Shown: one piece after another, positions 17,025 through 24,962 of the stretch
Layout: every line of letters starts with the position of its first letter
How positions within the stretch are numbered: the first letter of the stretch is position 1
Program-made: the position numbers and the translations under genes
Notes under the pieces: model-generated
Told to the model about the DNA's origin: nothing
Seen by the model: the letters and a program-made list of their open reading frames with translations, nothing else
The model's database searches: none
Assembly: GCF_001673155.1 (NCBI RefSeq)
Contig: NZ_LZLE01000088.1
Span: forward strand, 1-49,495
Direction of reading: 5' to 3'
DNA: 49,495 nucleotides
From: Mycobacterium sp. 1423905.2
GTDB taxonomy: Bacteria > Actinomycetota > Actinomycetes > Mycobacteriales > Mycobacteriaceae

Positions 17025-17414
17025 TTACCCGGCCTGCTGGACGATCTGAATCAGGTTGCCGCAGGTGTCGTCGAACACCGCCACGACGACCTGACCCAGA
17101 TCCGTGGGCTGCTGGCTGAACTCCACGCCTAGCGCACTCAGTCGCTCGAACTCGGCGCGAACGTCGTCGACAGCGAATGCGGTGAACGGAATGCCATCTG
17201 ACACCAAAGCTTCCTTGAACGGCTTCACCGCTGGATGCTCATCGGGTTCCAAGACGAGTTCGGTGCCGTCGGGCGCTTGCGGCGACACGACAGTGATCCA
17301 CCGATGCCTGCCCATTGGCACGTCCACTTTTTTCTGGAAGCCGAGCTTTTCGGTGTAGAACCGCAGCGCTTTGTCCTGATCGTCGACCAGCACGCTGGCC
17401 AAAGTGATTCTCAT
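17025..17414 (-). CDS. VOC-family (glyoxalase/dioxygenase-like) protein
   Basis: A 129-residue vicinal-oxygen-chelate protein with two beta-alpha-beta-beta-beta modules. The first begins MRITLASVLVDDQDKALRFY and ends near TELVLEPDEHP; the second runs from ITAFAVDD-like sequence PFTAFAVDDVRAEFERL to VVAVFDDTCGNLIQIVQQ. Such proteins can be lyases, dioxygenases or binding and resistance proteins; the substrate cannot be read here. ATG 17414 has AAGGA just upstream and overlaps the arsR stop codon (ATGA), so the genes are translationally coupled. The pairing of an ArsR-type regulator with a small VOC protein is common in actinobacteria, and the VOC protein is then the regulated enzyme. Confidence 0.82.
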   Translation of the reverse strand: MRITLASVLVDDQDKALRFYTEKLGFQKKVDVPMGRHRWITVVSPQAPDGTELVLEPDEHPAVKPFKEALVSDGIPFTAFAVDDVRAEFERLSALGVEFSQQPTDLGQVVVAVFDDTCGNLIQIVQQAG

Positions 17415-17731
17415 GGTGATCCTTCCCGTGAGTCGGCACCCTCGCCCCGGGCGCGCCCGGCGTCCTTCTCCAGCCACCGCTCGACGATGGGTTCCAGCGG
17501 CGTCGTATTGATGTAGTGCAACTTGTATCGCCCCTCGCGGCGGGTTTCGACCAGACCGGCGCCCTCGAGTACATCGAGGTGTTGGGAGATCGCCTGCCGC
17601 GACGAGCCGAGCCCATGCTTGGTGGTCAACCGCGCGCAGATCTCGAAGAGCGTCTGGCCATTTCGGTCGGTCAGCTCATCGAGAATGGCGCGGCGGGTGG
17701 GGTCGGCCAAGGCTTTGAAGACGTCACCCAC
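17411..17731 (-). CDS. ArsR-family transcriptional regulator
   Basis: A 106-residue winged-helix regulator: VFKALADPTRRAILDELTD, then the recognition region SSRQAISQHLDVLEGAGLVE and the wing TRREGRYKLHYIN. The metal-binding ELCVCDL-type motif of SmtB/ArsR sensors is absent, so it belongs to the SdpR-like, non-metal group. GTG 17731 is chosen over upstream readings because the promoter ends just before it: -10 TATTGT (17745-17740) leaves 8 bases to the start, so the mRNA is leaderless or nearly so. A palindrome fills the promoter spacer, indicating autoregulation. It is co-transcribed with the VOC gene and divergent from the LLM oxidoreductase gene. Confidence 0.85.
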   Translation of the reverse strand: MGDVFKALADPTRRAILDELTDRNGQTLFEICARLTTKHGLGSSRQAISQHLDVLEGAGLVETRREGRYKLHYINTTPLEPIVERWLEKDAGRARGEGADSREGSP

Positions 17732-17739
17732 GCCCGGCA

Positions 17740-17769
17740 ACAATAGGCAAGTGATGACTTGCCTGTCAA
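17740..17769 (-). promoter_or_regulatory. arsR promoter with palindromic operator in the spacer
   Basis: On the minus strand TTGACA (17769-17764) and TATTGT (17745-17740) are 18 bases apart. The spacer is almost entirely the palindrome AGGCAAGT-CATC-ACTTGCCT (17745-17764; perfect 8-base arms), so a dimeric ArsR protein bound there would block the polymerase. This is the most canonical promoter seen in the window. Confidence 0.8.
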
Positions 17770-17851
17770 TGGTCAGGCGCTTTAGTGGGCGGGCACAAAA
17801 GGCGGCGCCGCAGTGTTGCGCTACGCACGCAGTAGAGACAGGGAGAAGCGG

Positions 17852-18733
17852 GTGAAGATTCGATTCGGAGTGGGGTTGGGCGCTGAAACCGACCCGGGGC
17901 AGCTCGCCGGCATCGTCGACCACTTGGAGGGCAGCGGGGTGGACTCGCTGTGGTTCTCAGAACTGGTCTACTCCCCCGCGGTGGATCCCACTGTCGGCAT
18001 GGCTTACGCGCTGGGCCGGACCACCCGCCTGAAGGTCGGCACGTCAGTGGCGGTGCTGCCCGGCCGTCATCCGGTACTGGTGGCCAAACAATTAGCGTCG
18101 CTGGCGGCCGTCGCACCCAAGCGAGTGCTCCCGGTCTTCGGATTGCGTTCGGCCATTCCGGCCGAGCGCGAGGTATTCGTCGTTCCGGATGGAGAACGAG
18201 CGGCGGTCTTCGATGAGTCCCTGCGCATACTGCGCGCAACGCTTTCGGACGATGCGGCCAACTACAACGGCAAATACTTTACGGTCACCGAGGCAGCCGT
18301 CGCACCCAAACCCGCGGCGCCGCTGGATATTTGGGTGGGCGGATCGGCGCCGGCGGCGTTCCGGCGGATCGGCAGGCTGGGCGATGGCTGGTTGGGCAGC
18401 TTCCTTACCCCCAGCGAGGCGCGGGCCGGACGAGAAGCGATCGAACAATCCGCCGCGCAAGCCGACCGAGCGATCGAACCCGATCATTTCGGGATCTCTC
18501 TGGCCGTCGCCGACGGTGAGCTGCCGGCAGAGCTGGCCGCAGCGGTTCGTCGGCGCCGCCCAGACGTCGATCCCGGCGAGTTGGTCGCCGCCAGCTGGGA
18601 ACAGCTGCACCGTCAGATCGACGGGTACCTCGACGCCGGCTTGACAAAATTCGTAATCCGGCCGGCCGGTAAAGGGCCGCATGATGCGTTCATCGATCGG
18701 TTCGTGTCCGAGCTCACCGTGCGACAGAATTGA
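17852..18733 (+). CDS. LLM-class (probably F420-dependent) oxidoreductase
   Basis: A 293-residue protein of the luciferase-like monooxygenase superfamily: KIRFGVGLGAETDPGQLAG at the N-terminus, LWFSELVYSPAVDP, TRLKVGTSVAVLPGRHPVL in the barrel, and AAPLDIWVGGSAPAAFRRIG. Mycobacterial members mostly use F420 rather than FMN; the substrate is unknown. GTG 17852 is preceded by GGGAG at suitable distance; the longer reading from 17813 would add 13 residues rich in Arg and is less likely. It lies 120 bases from the divergent arsR gene and could be under the same operator, but its own promoter is not obvious. It converges with the glycosyltransferase gene. Confidence 0.8.
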   Translation: MKIRFGVGLGAETDPGQLAGIVDHLEGSGVDSLWFSELVYSPAVDPTVGMAYALGRTTRLKVGTSVAVLPGRHPVLVAKQLASLAAVAPKRVLPVFGLRSAIPAEREVFVVPDGERAAVFDESLRILRATLSDDAANYNGKYFTVTEAAVAPKPAAPLDIWVGGSAPAAFRRIGRLGDGWLGSFLTPSEARAGREAIEQSAAQADRAIEPDHFGISLAVADGELPAELAAAVRRRRPDVDPGELVAASWEQLHRQIDGYLDAGLTKFVIRPAGKGPHDAFIDRFVSELTVRQN

Positions 18734-18753
18734 AGGTCATGCGGCGGAGTCGG

Positions 18754-19998
18754 TTACGCGGGAACCGGGTCCACCAAGCTGTGGTAGATGTCGATGATCT
18801 TGTCGGTCTGCAGCGATTGCCGCGCAGTGTCGCGGTGTGTGGTGACGATGTCGGTCATCTGCCTCAACTTGGCGCGGTCCTCGACGAGCACCCGGATCGC
18901 GGCGGCCAGGGCGTCCGGCGTGGGATTGGCGCTGAGAAGACCGCCGCCGTCTGGGACCGTTTCGCTCAGGGCCGGGTCGCAATAGATCGTCGGCAGCGAC
19001 ATGGCGGCCGCCTCTAACAGGACGAGCCCCTGGGTGTCGAAGTCATATGACGTGAACAGCAGAGCTCCGCTTGATCGCATGGCGACCAGGCATTGCTCTC
19101 GATCGACTCTGCCGCGCAGGCGAACTCGGCCGGATAGTCCGGCGGACTCGATGAATTTGCGAATCGCAGGTTCCAGATGACCGTCACCGTAGATATCGAG
19201 GGTGCAGTGATCAACCTTAGCGACAGCTTCGACTGCGGCGAGAACTCGCTTCTCCGAAGACAACCGCCCGCACCAGATCAGTCGCAGCGGCTCGTCGTCA
19301 GCCGCCCCGAGCACCTCGATTGCGGTGGCCCGGTCGATGATGTCATCGTCAACGCCGTTGGAGATGGCTGATATTGGTCGGCTTACCCCGCGCCGGGCCA
19401 ACGACTCCGCGAAGTGTCTGGTCGGTGTGATTTCGTGGTCCACCGCCTGCGCGTGCGCCACCATCAGTCGCCACGCCAGTCGGGATGCGGCCCCTTCCTT
19501 GGCGGGTAAGAGATTGAAGTCCGGCGGCAGGTGTCGCTTTTGCATCTGAGCGAAGAGCACTGCCAGCGGCAAGGGTGTAGCGGTGGCCTGCTCGAAATAC
19601 ACGTCGAATCGCGTGTGCTTGGTTTGGACGACAGGTATGCCGTGCCGGCGAGCGGCTATTACGCCCGCGATCGCTACGCCGAGATCGCCGTGGGTGTGCA
19701 CGAGGTCGATTGGCCCGCGGTTGCGAAACGCCTCGTCGATGATCGCGCGGTTGCGCTTGGACGGCCATACGAACATGAAGTCGTCATGCCGGCCGAGCCG
19801 ACGCATCACCGGGGCCAGCACCGGTACCGGCTTTAACTCGACCACGCCGGGGTCGGGGTCAACCGATTTGGGCAGCGGTGCGGTGAACACCGTGACTTGG
19901 TGCCCGCGCTGCTCGAGCGCGCGACGTTGAGTGGCTACCGATACCTGCGTGCCCCCGAGGCTGTCGGGGTGGAGATCGGTGAATAGTGCGACATGCAT
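18754..19998 (-). CDS. GT4-family glycosyltransferase
   Basis: A 414-residue GT-B fold glycosyltransferase. The N-terminal acceptor domain starts MHVALFTDLHPDSLGGTQVS with the GG loop, followed by DLVHTHGDLGVAIAGV. The C-terminal nucleotide-sugar domain has LRLIWCGRLSSEKRVLAAVE, the GDGHLEP turn and, in place of the usual EGFG/E motif, YDFDTQGLVLLEAAAMSLP with the conserved glutamate of LLEA. Mycobacterial relatives include PimB- and MgtA-type mannosyltransferases acting on lipid acceptors. ATG 19998 has GAGAGG at 6-base spacing; an upstream GTG would add 25 residues before the first beta strand. It converges with the LLM gene (20-base gap). The acceptor is unknown. Confidence 0.83.
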   Translation of the reverse strand: MHVALFTDLHPDSLGGTQVSVATQRRALEQRGHQVTVFTAPLPKSVDPDPGVVELKPVPVLAPVMRRLGRHDDFMFVWPSKRNRAIIDEAFRNRGPIDLVHTHGDLGVAIAGVIAARRHGIPVVQTKHTRFDVYFEQATATPLPLAVLFAQMQKRHLPPDFNLLPAKEGAASRLAWRLMVAHAQAVDHEITPTRHFAESLARRGVSRPISAISNGVDDDIIDRATAIEVLGAADDEPLRLIWCGRLSSEKRVLAAVEAVAKVDHCTLDIYGDGHLEPAIRKFIESAGLSGRVRLRGRVDREQCLVAMRSSGALLFTSYDFDTQGLVLLEAAAMSLPTIYCDPALSETVPDGGGLLSANPTPDALAAAIRVLVEDRAKLRQMTDIVTTHRDTARQSLQTDKIIDIYHSLVDPVPA

Positions 19999-20207
19999 CC
20001 AGAACCTCTCGACAAGTCGGTGAAGCTGCCCTTCGGGCAAGTGAGCGACGACTACGACCCTCCCCGTCTGCCACCACGGCAACCGCAAAGGCAGGAAGTC
20101 AAGTAGTCGTCCGCCCATGCTACGGGGAGTCGCGCCGAGAAGACGAAACGATCAGACCGAGAGAAACACTGGGCCGGCAGGAATCCGTGGTGCAGGGTAG
20201 TGGTTCC

Positions 20208-20278
20208 GCGGGTGTGGCTGAGTGGCTAGGCAGCGGCCTGCAAAGCCGTCCACACGGGTTCGAATCCCGTCACTCGCT
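20208..20278 (+). tRNA. tRNA-Cys (anticodon GCA)
   Basis: The acceptor stem GCGGGTG (20208-20214) pairs with CACTCGC (20271-20277), with one G-U pair. The anticodon arm is GCGGC-CTGCAAA-GCCGT with anticodon GCA, and the T-arm contains CGGGTTCGAATCCCG. The discriminator base is T at 20278 and CCA is not encoded. The whole fits the mycobacterial tRNA-Cys pattern. Confidence 0.95.
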
Positions 20279-20280
20279 CG

Positions 20281-20342
20281 CGCGAGCAGACGCAAAGTCG
20301 CACGAAAACACGAGAGATCGTGCGATTTTGCGTCTGCTCGCG
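20281..20342. terminator. Long palindrome (25-base arms) directly after tRNA-Cys
   Basis: The left arm 20281-20305 (CGCGAGCAGACGCAAAG...) is complementary to the right arm 20318-20342 with a single G-T pair, and the loop is 12 bases. It begins two bases after the tRNA and ends 17 bases before the stop codon of the convergent antigen gene, so it could terminate both transcripts. The length and near-perfection exceed what a terminator needs, so it may also be a copy of a dispersed palindromic element. Confidence 0.75.
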
Positions 20343-20358
20343 GGAGGTTGTCGCGGGG

Positions 20359-20895
20359 TTACTGACCCGAAACCGCTTGGACGAGAGCTGACTCTGAGTC
20401 GGCGGACAGCATCCAGTTCCCATTCTGATTGACGAAGTTGAGGTTCTTCGTGATGGGCGCGGGCAACTTGGGACCGGAGACGGCGACATCGGCGCTGGCC
20501 CGGTTCGGACCGGCCGGCTGAATGTTGGAGACGTTGAACGACAGCGGCAGTTCCCCGTTCCGGTATGCCTTTCTCAGCTCGTGGTCAACGACGTGCCCCT
20601 CGCCCGAACCGATGCCGCCCTCGACCAGGCCTTCCTTCGTCCGATACGAGACGCCGGGATCGGCCAGGTTATTGAGAAGACCGGTCAACTGGTCGGCGGT
20701 CGGCAGTCCTGGCGCCGGAGCCGGCGCCGGGGGCGGGGGCGGGTCTTGTGGCAGCGGAGCGCCGACCGCGACCAGCGCGACCGCGGGCGCGCCGGCAGCC
20801 GACAGGTCGGATGCTGCGGACACAATCCCAGTCGCAGCGGCACCGATAACGGCCAGCGCTGCCGCGTTGAGGGCAACGGATCTCACGGTTTTCAC
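20359..20895 (-). CDS. Secreted low-molecular-weight antigen of the CFP-2/MTB12 family
   Basis: A 178-residue exported protein. The signal peptide VKTVRSVALNAAALAVIGAA is followed by a Pro/Ala linker (PPPPPAPAPAPG) and the globular domain with TADQLTGLLNNLADPGVSYR, LVEGGIGSGEGHVVDHELRK, LPLSFNVSNIQPAGPN and FVNQNGNWMLSA. The same ordered phrases occur in M. tuberculosis CFP-2/MTB12 (Rv2376c), a major culture-filtrate antigen related to the NTF2-like fold. GTG 20895 is chosen over ATG 20916 because GGGAG precedes it and the N-terminus then matches the CFP-2 start. The proline-rich linker is longer than I remember for CFP-2. Function beyond antigenicity is unknown. Confidence 0.87.
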   Translation of the reverse strand: MKTVRSVALNAAALAVIGAAATGIVSAASDLSAAGAPAVALVAVGAPLPQDPPPPPAPAPAPGLPTADQLTGLLNNLADPGVSYRTKEGLVEGGIGSGEGHVVDHELRKAYRNGELPLSFNVSNIQPAGPNRASADVAVSGPKLPAPITKNLNFVNQNGNWMLSADSESALVQAVSGQ

Positions 20896-21007
20896 GGCTC
20901 TCCCTGGGGTGCGCATGGAAGTGTCGGCTCAAACTAAGCCGCCATGCGCCGGGATCACCGACGCGACACCTGAGAAATACCTGCCAATTTCCTACGGTGT
21001 GCCTGCG

Positions 21008-21838
21008 TCAGTTCCGATATTCCGCTACCCGGGTCGCGTACTGGTCGAGGAGCCGCAGCGAATCGTCAGGCGATTTGGTGGGCAATAGGAGCGCCAAATG
21101 GTCGAAGCCAAGCTCTTCGGCCGCGCGCCAGTAGTCGTGATCGTTGGGTGTCCCGAACATCCACAACGGCACCTCGCGCCCGGCGGCGTCACGCAACTGG
21201 TTGACACGTCGGGTGAGTTGATCGAGCGGCAGCGGGTTGGATATCCAGCCGGCGTCATGCCGGACCACCCGCTTCACCGTGGCGTCAGAGTTGCCACCGA
21301 TCAAGATCGGCGGATGCGGCTCTTGTACTGGCTTGGGCCGGCTGTACGACGGGGGAAAGTCCACAAATTTGCCGTGGTACTCCGCGGGCTCAGTGGTCCA
21401 AAGCGCCTTGATGGCCTCGATGCGTTCGTCCAGCAGCGCACCGCGCGTCTTCGGGTCGGTGCCGTGGTCGCGTAGTTCCTCGATGTTCCATCCGGCGCCG
21501 ACGCCGAACACGAACCGGCCACCGGAGATCAGATCGATGCTCGCGGCTTCCTTGGCGGTGATGATCGGGTCGCGCTGAATCAGCAGCGCGATACCGGTGA
21601 CCAATTCGATCTTGGACGTCACGGCTGCGGCTGCGGCCAGCGTGACGAACGGGTCCAAAGTGCGGTAATAGATCTTCGGCAGTTCGCCGCCTAGCGGATA
21701 CGGCGACTCGCGGCTGGCCGGGATGTGCGTGTGTTCGGCGACTGCCAACGACTCGAAGCCGCGCTCCTCGATCGCCCGCGCCAACGACACCGTGTCGATG
21801 CTGTCGTCGTTGACGAACGTGGAGATACCGAATTTCAT
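21008..21838 (-). CDS. LLM-class F420-dependent oxidoreductase
   Basis: A 276-residue luciferase-like monooxygenase: MKFGISTFVNDDSIDTVSLA, the loop VAEHTHIP, ELVTGIALLIQRDPIITAKE, ISGGRFVFGVGAGWNIEELR and HPPILIGGNSDATVKRVVR. The GGRFVFGVGAGWN pattern is typical of F420-dependent members. The substrate is unknown. ATG 21838 is chosen because the first barrel strand begins there; a start at 21877 would add 13 residues. It does not resemble the LLM protein at 17852 closely, so the two are not a recent duplication. The next gene upstream on the same strand is 110 bases away. Confidence 0.85.
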   Translation of the reverse strand: MKFGISTFVNDDSIDTVSLARAIEERGFESLAVAEHTHIPASRESPYPLGGELPKIYYRTLDPFVTLAAAAAVTSKIELVTGIALLIQRDPIITAKEAASIDLISGGRFVFGVGAGWNIEELRDHGTDPKTRGALLDERIEAIKALWTTEPAEYHGKFVDFPPSYSRPKPVQEPHPPILIGGNSDATVKRVVRHDAGWISNPLPLDQLTRRVNQLRDAAGREVPLWMFGTPNDHDYWRAAEELGFDHLALLLPTKSPDDSLRLLDQYATRVAEYRN

Positions 21839-21948
21839 CGCCCTACCCCTGTCTGTCGGCTTCGCAGGACCAGACAACCAGAACTGACCGATTATTCCCT
21901 CGAAGGATCATGTTGCGTGCGAACCAGTTACACGCTGCGAGTCAGCAC

Positions 21949-23733
21949 CTAGTCTGGTGCGCCGACAACGCCTGAGACGTTGACGTCTCGCCAGATCGCA
22001 ATTTCGTCGATCCACTGCGGCTCCCGGCCGAACAGGTCGTTGAAGAACGTCACCATCGCCGGCCATCCGTCCATTGGTCCGACGATGACGTGGCGCACCT
22101 GTGCGTCGCGCAGATTAGCCGCGACCTGCGCCCGCACCTCACCCCGCGCCAGAACGGCACCTTTGTCCTCTTGAATCGCCAGCATGATCTTGGCGAGCCG
22201 CGTCAGCGGTGGCCCGGCACCCGTGCGGCCACCCGGGTGCGGCATGTAGGCGTAGGCCTCGGGCATCCGCAGTCCGTAATGGGCCTCGGCCGCCCACAAC
22301 ATCGGCGCGGCCTGCACGCCGGACAGGAAATACGGTGCCACCAAGACTATTTCGTCGGATCCAATATGGTGGCTGGCCCACGTGCGAAAGAACGCCGGTG
22401 TATAGGAGGGCTGGCGCTGCAGCGGAGCGGGAAGAATGAAGACAAGTACCGCCAGGACGGTAAGCAGCCATCGTGCCCCTTGTTTCGCGGCCAGGTGAGT
22501 CGCCCGCTCAACGACGATCGCGACAAGCACGGCGACGGCCAGCCAGACGAATAACGTAAAGCGTCCTGGCAGAAGGTGTTTCAACAACGGTAGCTTGGTG
22601 AACGGCAGCCACGGCAGCGGGACAGATAGAGCCGTATTGCCGACGTGCAGCCGGGGCCCGAAGGATAGTACGAGAAGCACCACTCCCGTGATGCTGGCGA
22701 CGCGCACCCGCAGGTCGCCCCACTGGCGAACGGCGACAATTATCAGCAGGACGAGTAACGGCACGCCAAGGTAGGCCGTCGCCTCGTGATAGAGGCCGCT
22801 GAACTCGCGCGAGACCCGCGTGGCCGCGTCGGGGGAAATCACTTGGTAAGGCGTCGGAAGCACGACGTTCAGCAGATCGGTCGAGAAGGTCACCGGTTCT
22901 TGGACCTCTCCGCTGATCCGCTGCGGCCCGAAGAACTGGACGGCAAGTGGCCAGGCCATGAGGAGCAGGAAGGTGATCAAGGCGACGGCTAGCGCTGGGA
23001 CCAACCGGGCGGCTCCACTGCGGCACCGCTCCCGCAGTTGCCCGTTACGGCGCGCCAGGGCCAGCACGCAGACCAGCACGCCAGCCGCTATGACGCTGAT
23101 GGCGAGCACCTCCGCGGTGATCAAAAACTGCGCGGCGCTGAGGATTCCGAGCGCCAACCCGGACTGCCACGCCGGTCGCGTCCGAGTAACCAGGAGTTCG
23201 TCGAGCACCAGCAGAAACAGCGGCGGCACCCACGCAGTGGTGAGGTTCAGATGCAGTGCCGCGTGGGAGGCGACGTACGGCGAGAAGGCGTAGACCGCGC
23301 CCCCGACCATTGCGCCGAGACCGTCACCGGTCCAGCGCCGGACGGCGAGCCACGTGGTGAATCCGCTGAGCGCGACGCCGAGGACCAGTAGAACGTTGAA
23401 CCCGAAGATCGGTCCGCCGATCTTGGCCGGCAGCCAGCCGAGCAGACCCAGAAGCGTCATCGGGGTGTTCCACATCAGGTTGACGCCGTCGGGCGCACCG
23501 ATCTGCGTGGTGAAGAACGGGTCGAGGCCATGGGCGAGCGCGTGGGGGGTCCAGCCGAGGTACCAGATCGTCTGCTGCTGATCACAGCAATTGCCGGCCC
23601 AGCCGGAGGTCGGATCGTCCCAGGCGCCGATTGTCAGGACGAAAGCTCCGAGCAGGTAGAGCAGGAACGCCGTCACTCCCCCACGGCACCCGCCGGTCCA
23701 GCGCTGCAGCGTGGCGATGGGCCGTGCCGGCAC
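21949..23733 (-). CDS. Multi-pass membrane protein, GT-C glycosyltransferase-like
   Basis: A 594-residue protein with about 11-12 hydrophobic segments between residues 20 and 440 and a C-terminal extracytoplasmic domain. The first loop contains GNCCDQQQTIWYLGWTPHAL with acidic residue and aromatic pattern like the catalytic loop of lipid-linked-sugar GT-C enzymes, and NLMWNTPMTLLGLLGWLP follows. Such proteins use polyprenyl-phosphate sugars on the outer membrane face; the sugar and acceptor are unknown. GTG 23733 has AAGGAGG at 4-base spacing; the TTG 23751 start would place this ribosome binding site inside the gene. The upstream TetR gene is on the same strand 32 bases away, so they may form an operon. 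Confidence 0.7.
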   Translation of the reverse strand: MPARPIATLQRWTGGCRGGVTAFLLYLLGAFVLTIGAWDDPTSGWAGNCCDQQQTIWYLGWTPHALAHGLDPFFTTQIGAPDGVNLMWNTPMTLLGLLGWLPAKIGGPIFGFNVLLVLGVALSGFTTWLAVRRWTGDGLGAMVGGAVYAFSPYVASHAALHLNLTTAWVPPLFLLVLDELLVTRTRPAWQSGLALGILSAAQFLITAEVLAISVIAAGVLVCVLALARRNGQLRERCRSGAARLVPALAVALITFLLLMAWPLAVQFFGPQRISGEVQEPVTFSTDLLNVVLPTPYQVISPDAATRVSREFSGLYHEATAYLGVPLLVLLIIVAVRQWGDLRVRVASITGVVLLVLSFGPRLHVGNTALSVPLPWLPFTKLPLLKHLLPGRFTLFVWLAVAVLVAIVVERATHLAAKQGARWLLTVLAVLVFILPAPLQRQPSYTPAFFRTWASHHIGSDEIVLVAPYFLSGVQAAPMLWAAEAHYGLRMPEAYAYMPHPGGRTGAGPPLTRLAKIMLAIQEDKGAVLARGEVRAQVAANLRDAQVRHVIVGPMDGWPAMVTFFNDLFGREPQWIDEIAIWRDVNVSGVVGAPD

Positions 23734-23765
23734 TGACCCTCCTTGCGCCAAGCCTGACGCGACGG

Positions 23766-24368
23766 TCAGGGCATCTTGATGACCGACACGTACATTTCCA
23801 GAACCGGCCGGTAAAGGTCCACATCGTCGAGTTGGCTGACCAATTCGACCGACCCCGTGGTGGCCATCAGAACGTGGGCGAGCGTCATGGGAGGGACCAG
23901 CAGGGTGCCACCGAGCCGGTCGATGCCCTCAACGATGAACTTGCTCAACGCCTCGACGACCTCCGAGCGCTTTGCGGCCACGCGTTCGCGCGCGTCGGGG
24001 TTACGAAGTAGGTAGAGGGTGAACTCGTGCCCAAGTGCGGCGTGTTCGGCGCCCCGGTTACGGCCCAACTGGCGCCAACGCTCGGCGATGTTTTCCAGTT
24101 CGCGCGCCCCGATCTGGGTTGCCGTGGACATCACCTCGACAAAGTTGTCGAAATAACTGCGCCAGTACCGGTCGCTCACCGCCAAAAACAGGTCTTCCTT
24201 GGTGGCGAAGTGCTTGTAGATGGCGCCTTTCGTGTAGCCCGCGGTATGCGCGATGTCGTCGAGAGAAGCCGCCATGAAGCCCTTTTCGGCGAACACCTCC
24301 TCGGCGGCATCCAAAAGCAGCGAACGGGTGTGCTCGAGGCGCCGCTCGCGAGTCCATCGCTCGACCAT
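23766..24368 (-). CDS. TetR-family transcriptional regulator
   Basis: A 200-residue regulator. The DNA-binding domain is TRSLLLDAAEEVFAEKGFMA followed by SLDDIAHTAGYTKGAIYKHF with FATKEDLF; the ligand domain is all-helical and shares no specific motif I recognise. The divergent region contains two palindromes, ATACC-CGTT-GGTAT (24414-24427) and GAGATATCTC (24392-24401), which are probable autoregulatory operators. It lies upstream of the GT-C-like membrane gene on the same strand and divergent from a short ORF that looks like the remains of an oxidoreductase gene. Confidence 0.88.
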   Translation of the reverse strand: MVERWTRERRLEHTRSLLLDAAEEVFAEKGFMAASLDDIAHTAGYTKGAIYKHFATKEDLFLAVSDRYWRSYFDNFVEVMSTATQIGARELENIAERWRQLGRNRGAEHAALGHEFTLYLLRNPDARERVAAKRSEVVEALSKFIVEGIDRLGGTLLVPPMTLAHVLMATTGSVELVSQLDDVDLYRPVLEMYVSVIKMP

Positions 24369-24391
24369 GCCCAGATTGTGTCACAGAATCT

Positions 24392-24427
24392 GAGATATCT
24401 CTTGGTCATTTAGATACCCGTTGGTAT
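24392..24427. promoter_or_regulatory. Candidate TetR operators upstream of the regulator at 24368
   Basis: GAGATATCTC (24392-24401) is a perfect 10-base palindrome, and ATACC-CGTT-GGTAT (24414-24427) is a perfect 5-base inverted repeat with 4-base spacer. TATATT at 24425-24430 could be a plus-strand -10 box overlapping the second repeat, so one repressor could control both directions. Confidence 0.5.
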
Positions 24428-24535
24428 ATTACGAGCGGCTGCACTCACGGGCGACACCGTCCGAGTCAACTCTGGCCGCGTCGGGGGTCGACGAAACGCC
24501 ATGCGGCGGAGCAGGATTCAGAAGGAGACGAGGCC

Positions 24536-24847
24536 ATGAGCAGACCGTCGAGCACAAAGAACGGCGGCTCGACCGTCACCGAGCCGCTAGGCAAAACGGC
24601 CTCACTGCCGGCCGACGCCTTCGTGCAAACCAGGCCGCCCCGATTTTTCGGCGACTGGGTCGACACTGAGGAAAGCCAGCGCCTTCTGCAGTACCAGCGG
24701 CGGGGGCTCGACGAGCAACTGGCAGACATGAGGAAAGACTTCGGTGCGCTGGTGCCGTTGATCCGTCTGGTGCGTCCGCTGGCGGCGTGGTTCGTGACGC
24801 GGAGCTCGGCGTATGTCAAGGAGAACCGGCGGGTGGGCAGCGGATAG
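24536..24847 (+). CDS. Short protein resembling the tail of an NAD-dependent epimerase/dehydratase-type enzyme
   Basis: A 103-residue ORF with a good AAGGAG ribosome binding site 9 bases before ATG 24536. The region RFFGDWVDTEESQRLLQYQR and the following RGLDEQLADMRKDF with a hydrophobic RPLAAWFVTRS end look like the C-terminal extension of mycobacterial NAD(P)-dependent epimerase/oxidoreductase proteins (DWMDT..SQ.LL.FQ pattern, from memory). The Rossmann domain that should precede it is absent. It is therefore either a stand-alone small protein or a remnant of a gene once controlled by the divergent TetR protein. The residues before the pattern are low-complexity and do not look like an enzyme. 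Confidence 0.5.
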   Translation: MSRPSSTKNGGSTVTEPLGKTASLPADAFVQTRPPRFFGDWVDTEESQRLLQYQRRGLDEQLADMRKDFGALVPLIRLVRPLAAWFVTRSSAYVKENRRVGSG

Positions 24848-24962
24848 CCGAGTGCCCGCGGCGTCGCCGCGGGGCTCGAGGTGCAACTCTTCGCCGAAGT
24901 GGGTAAGGAATACAGCGTTACGACGGTGCTTGGTGCGTCGCTGCTAACGGCTAGGAGGGTAG

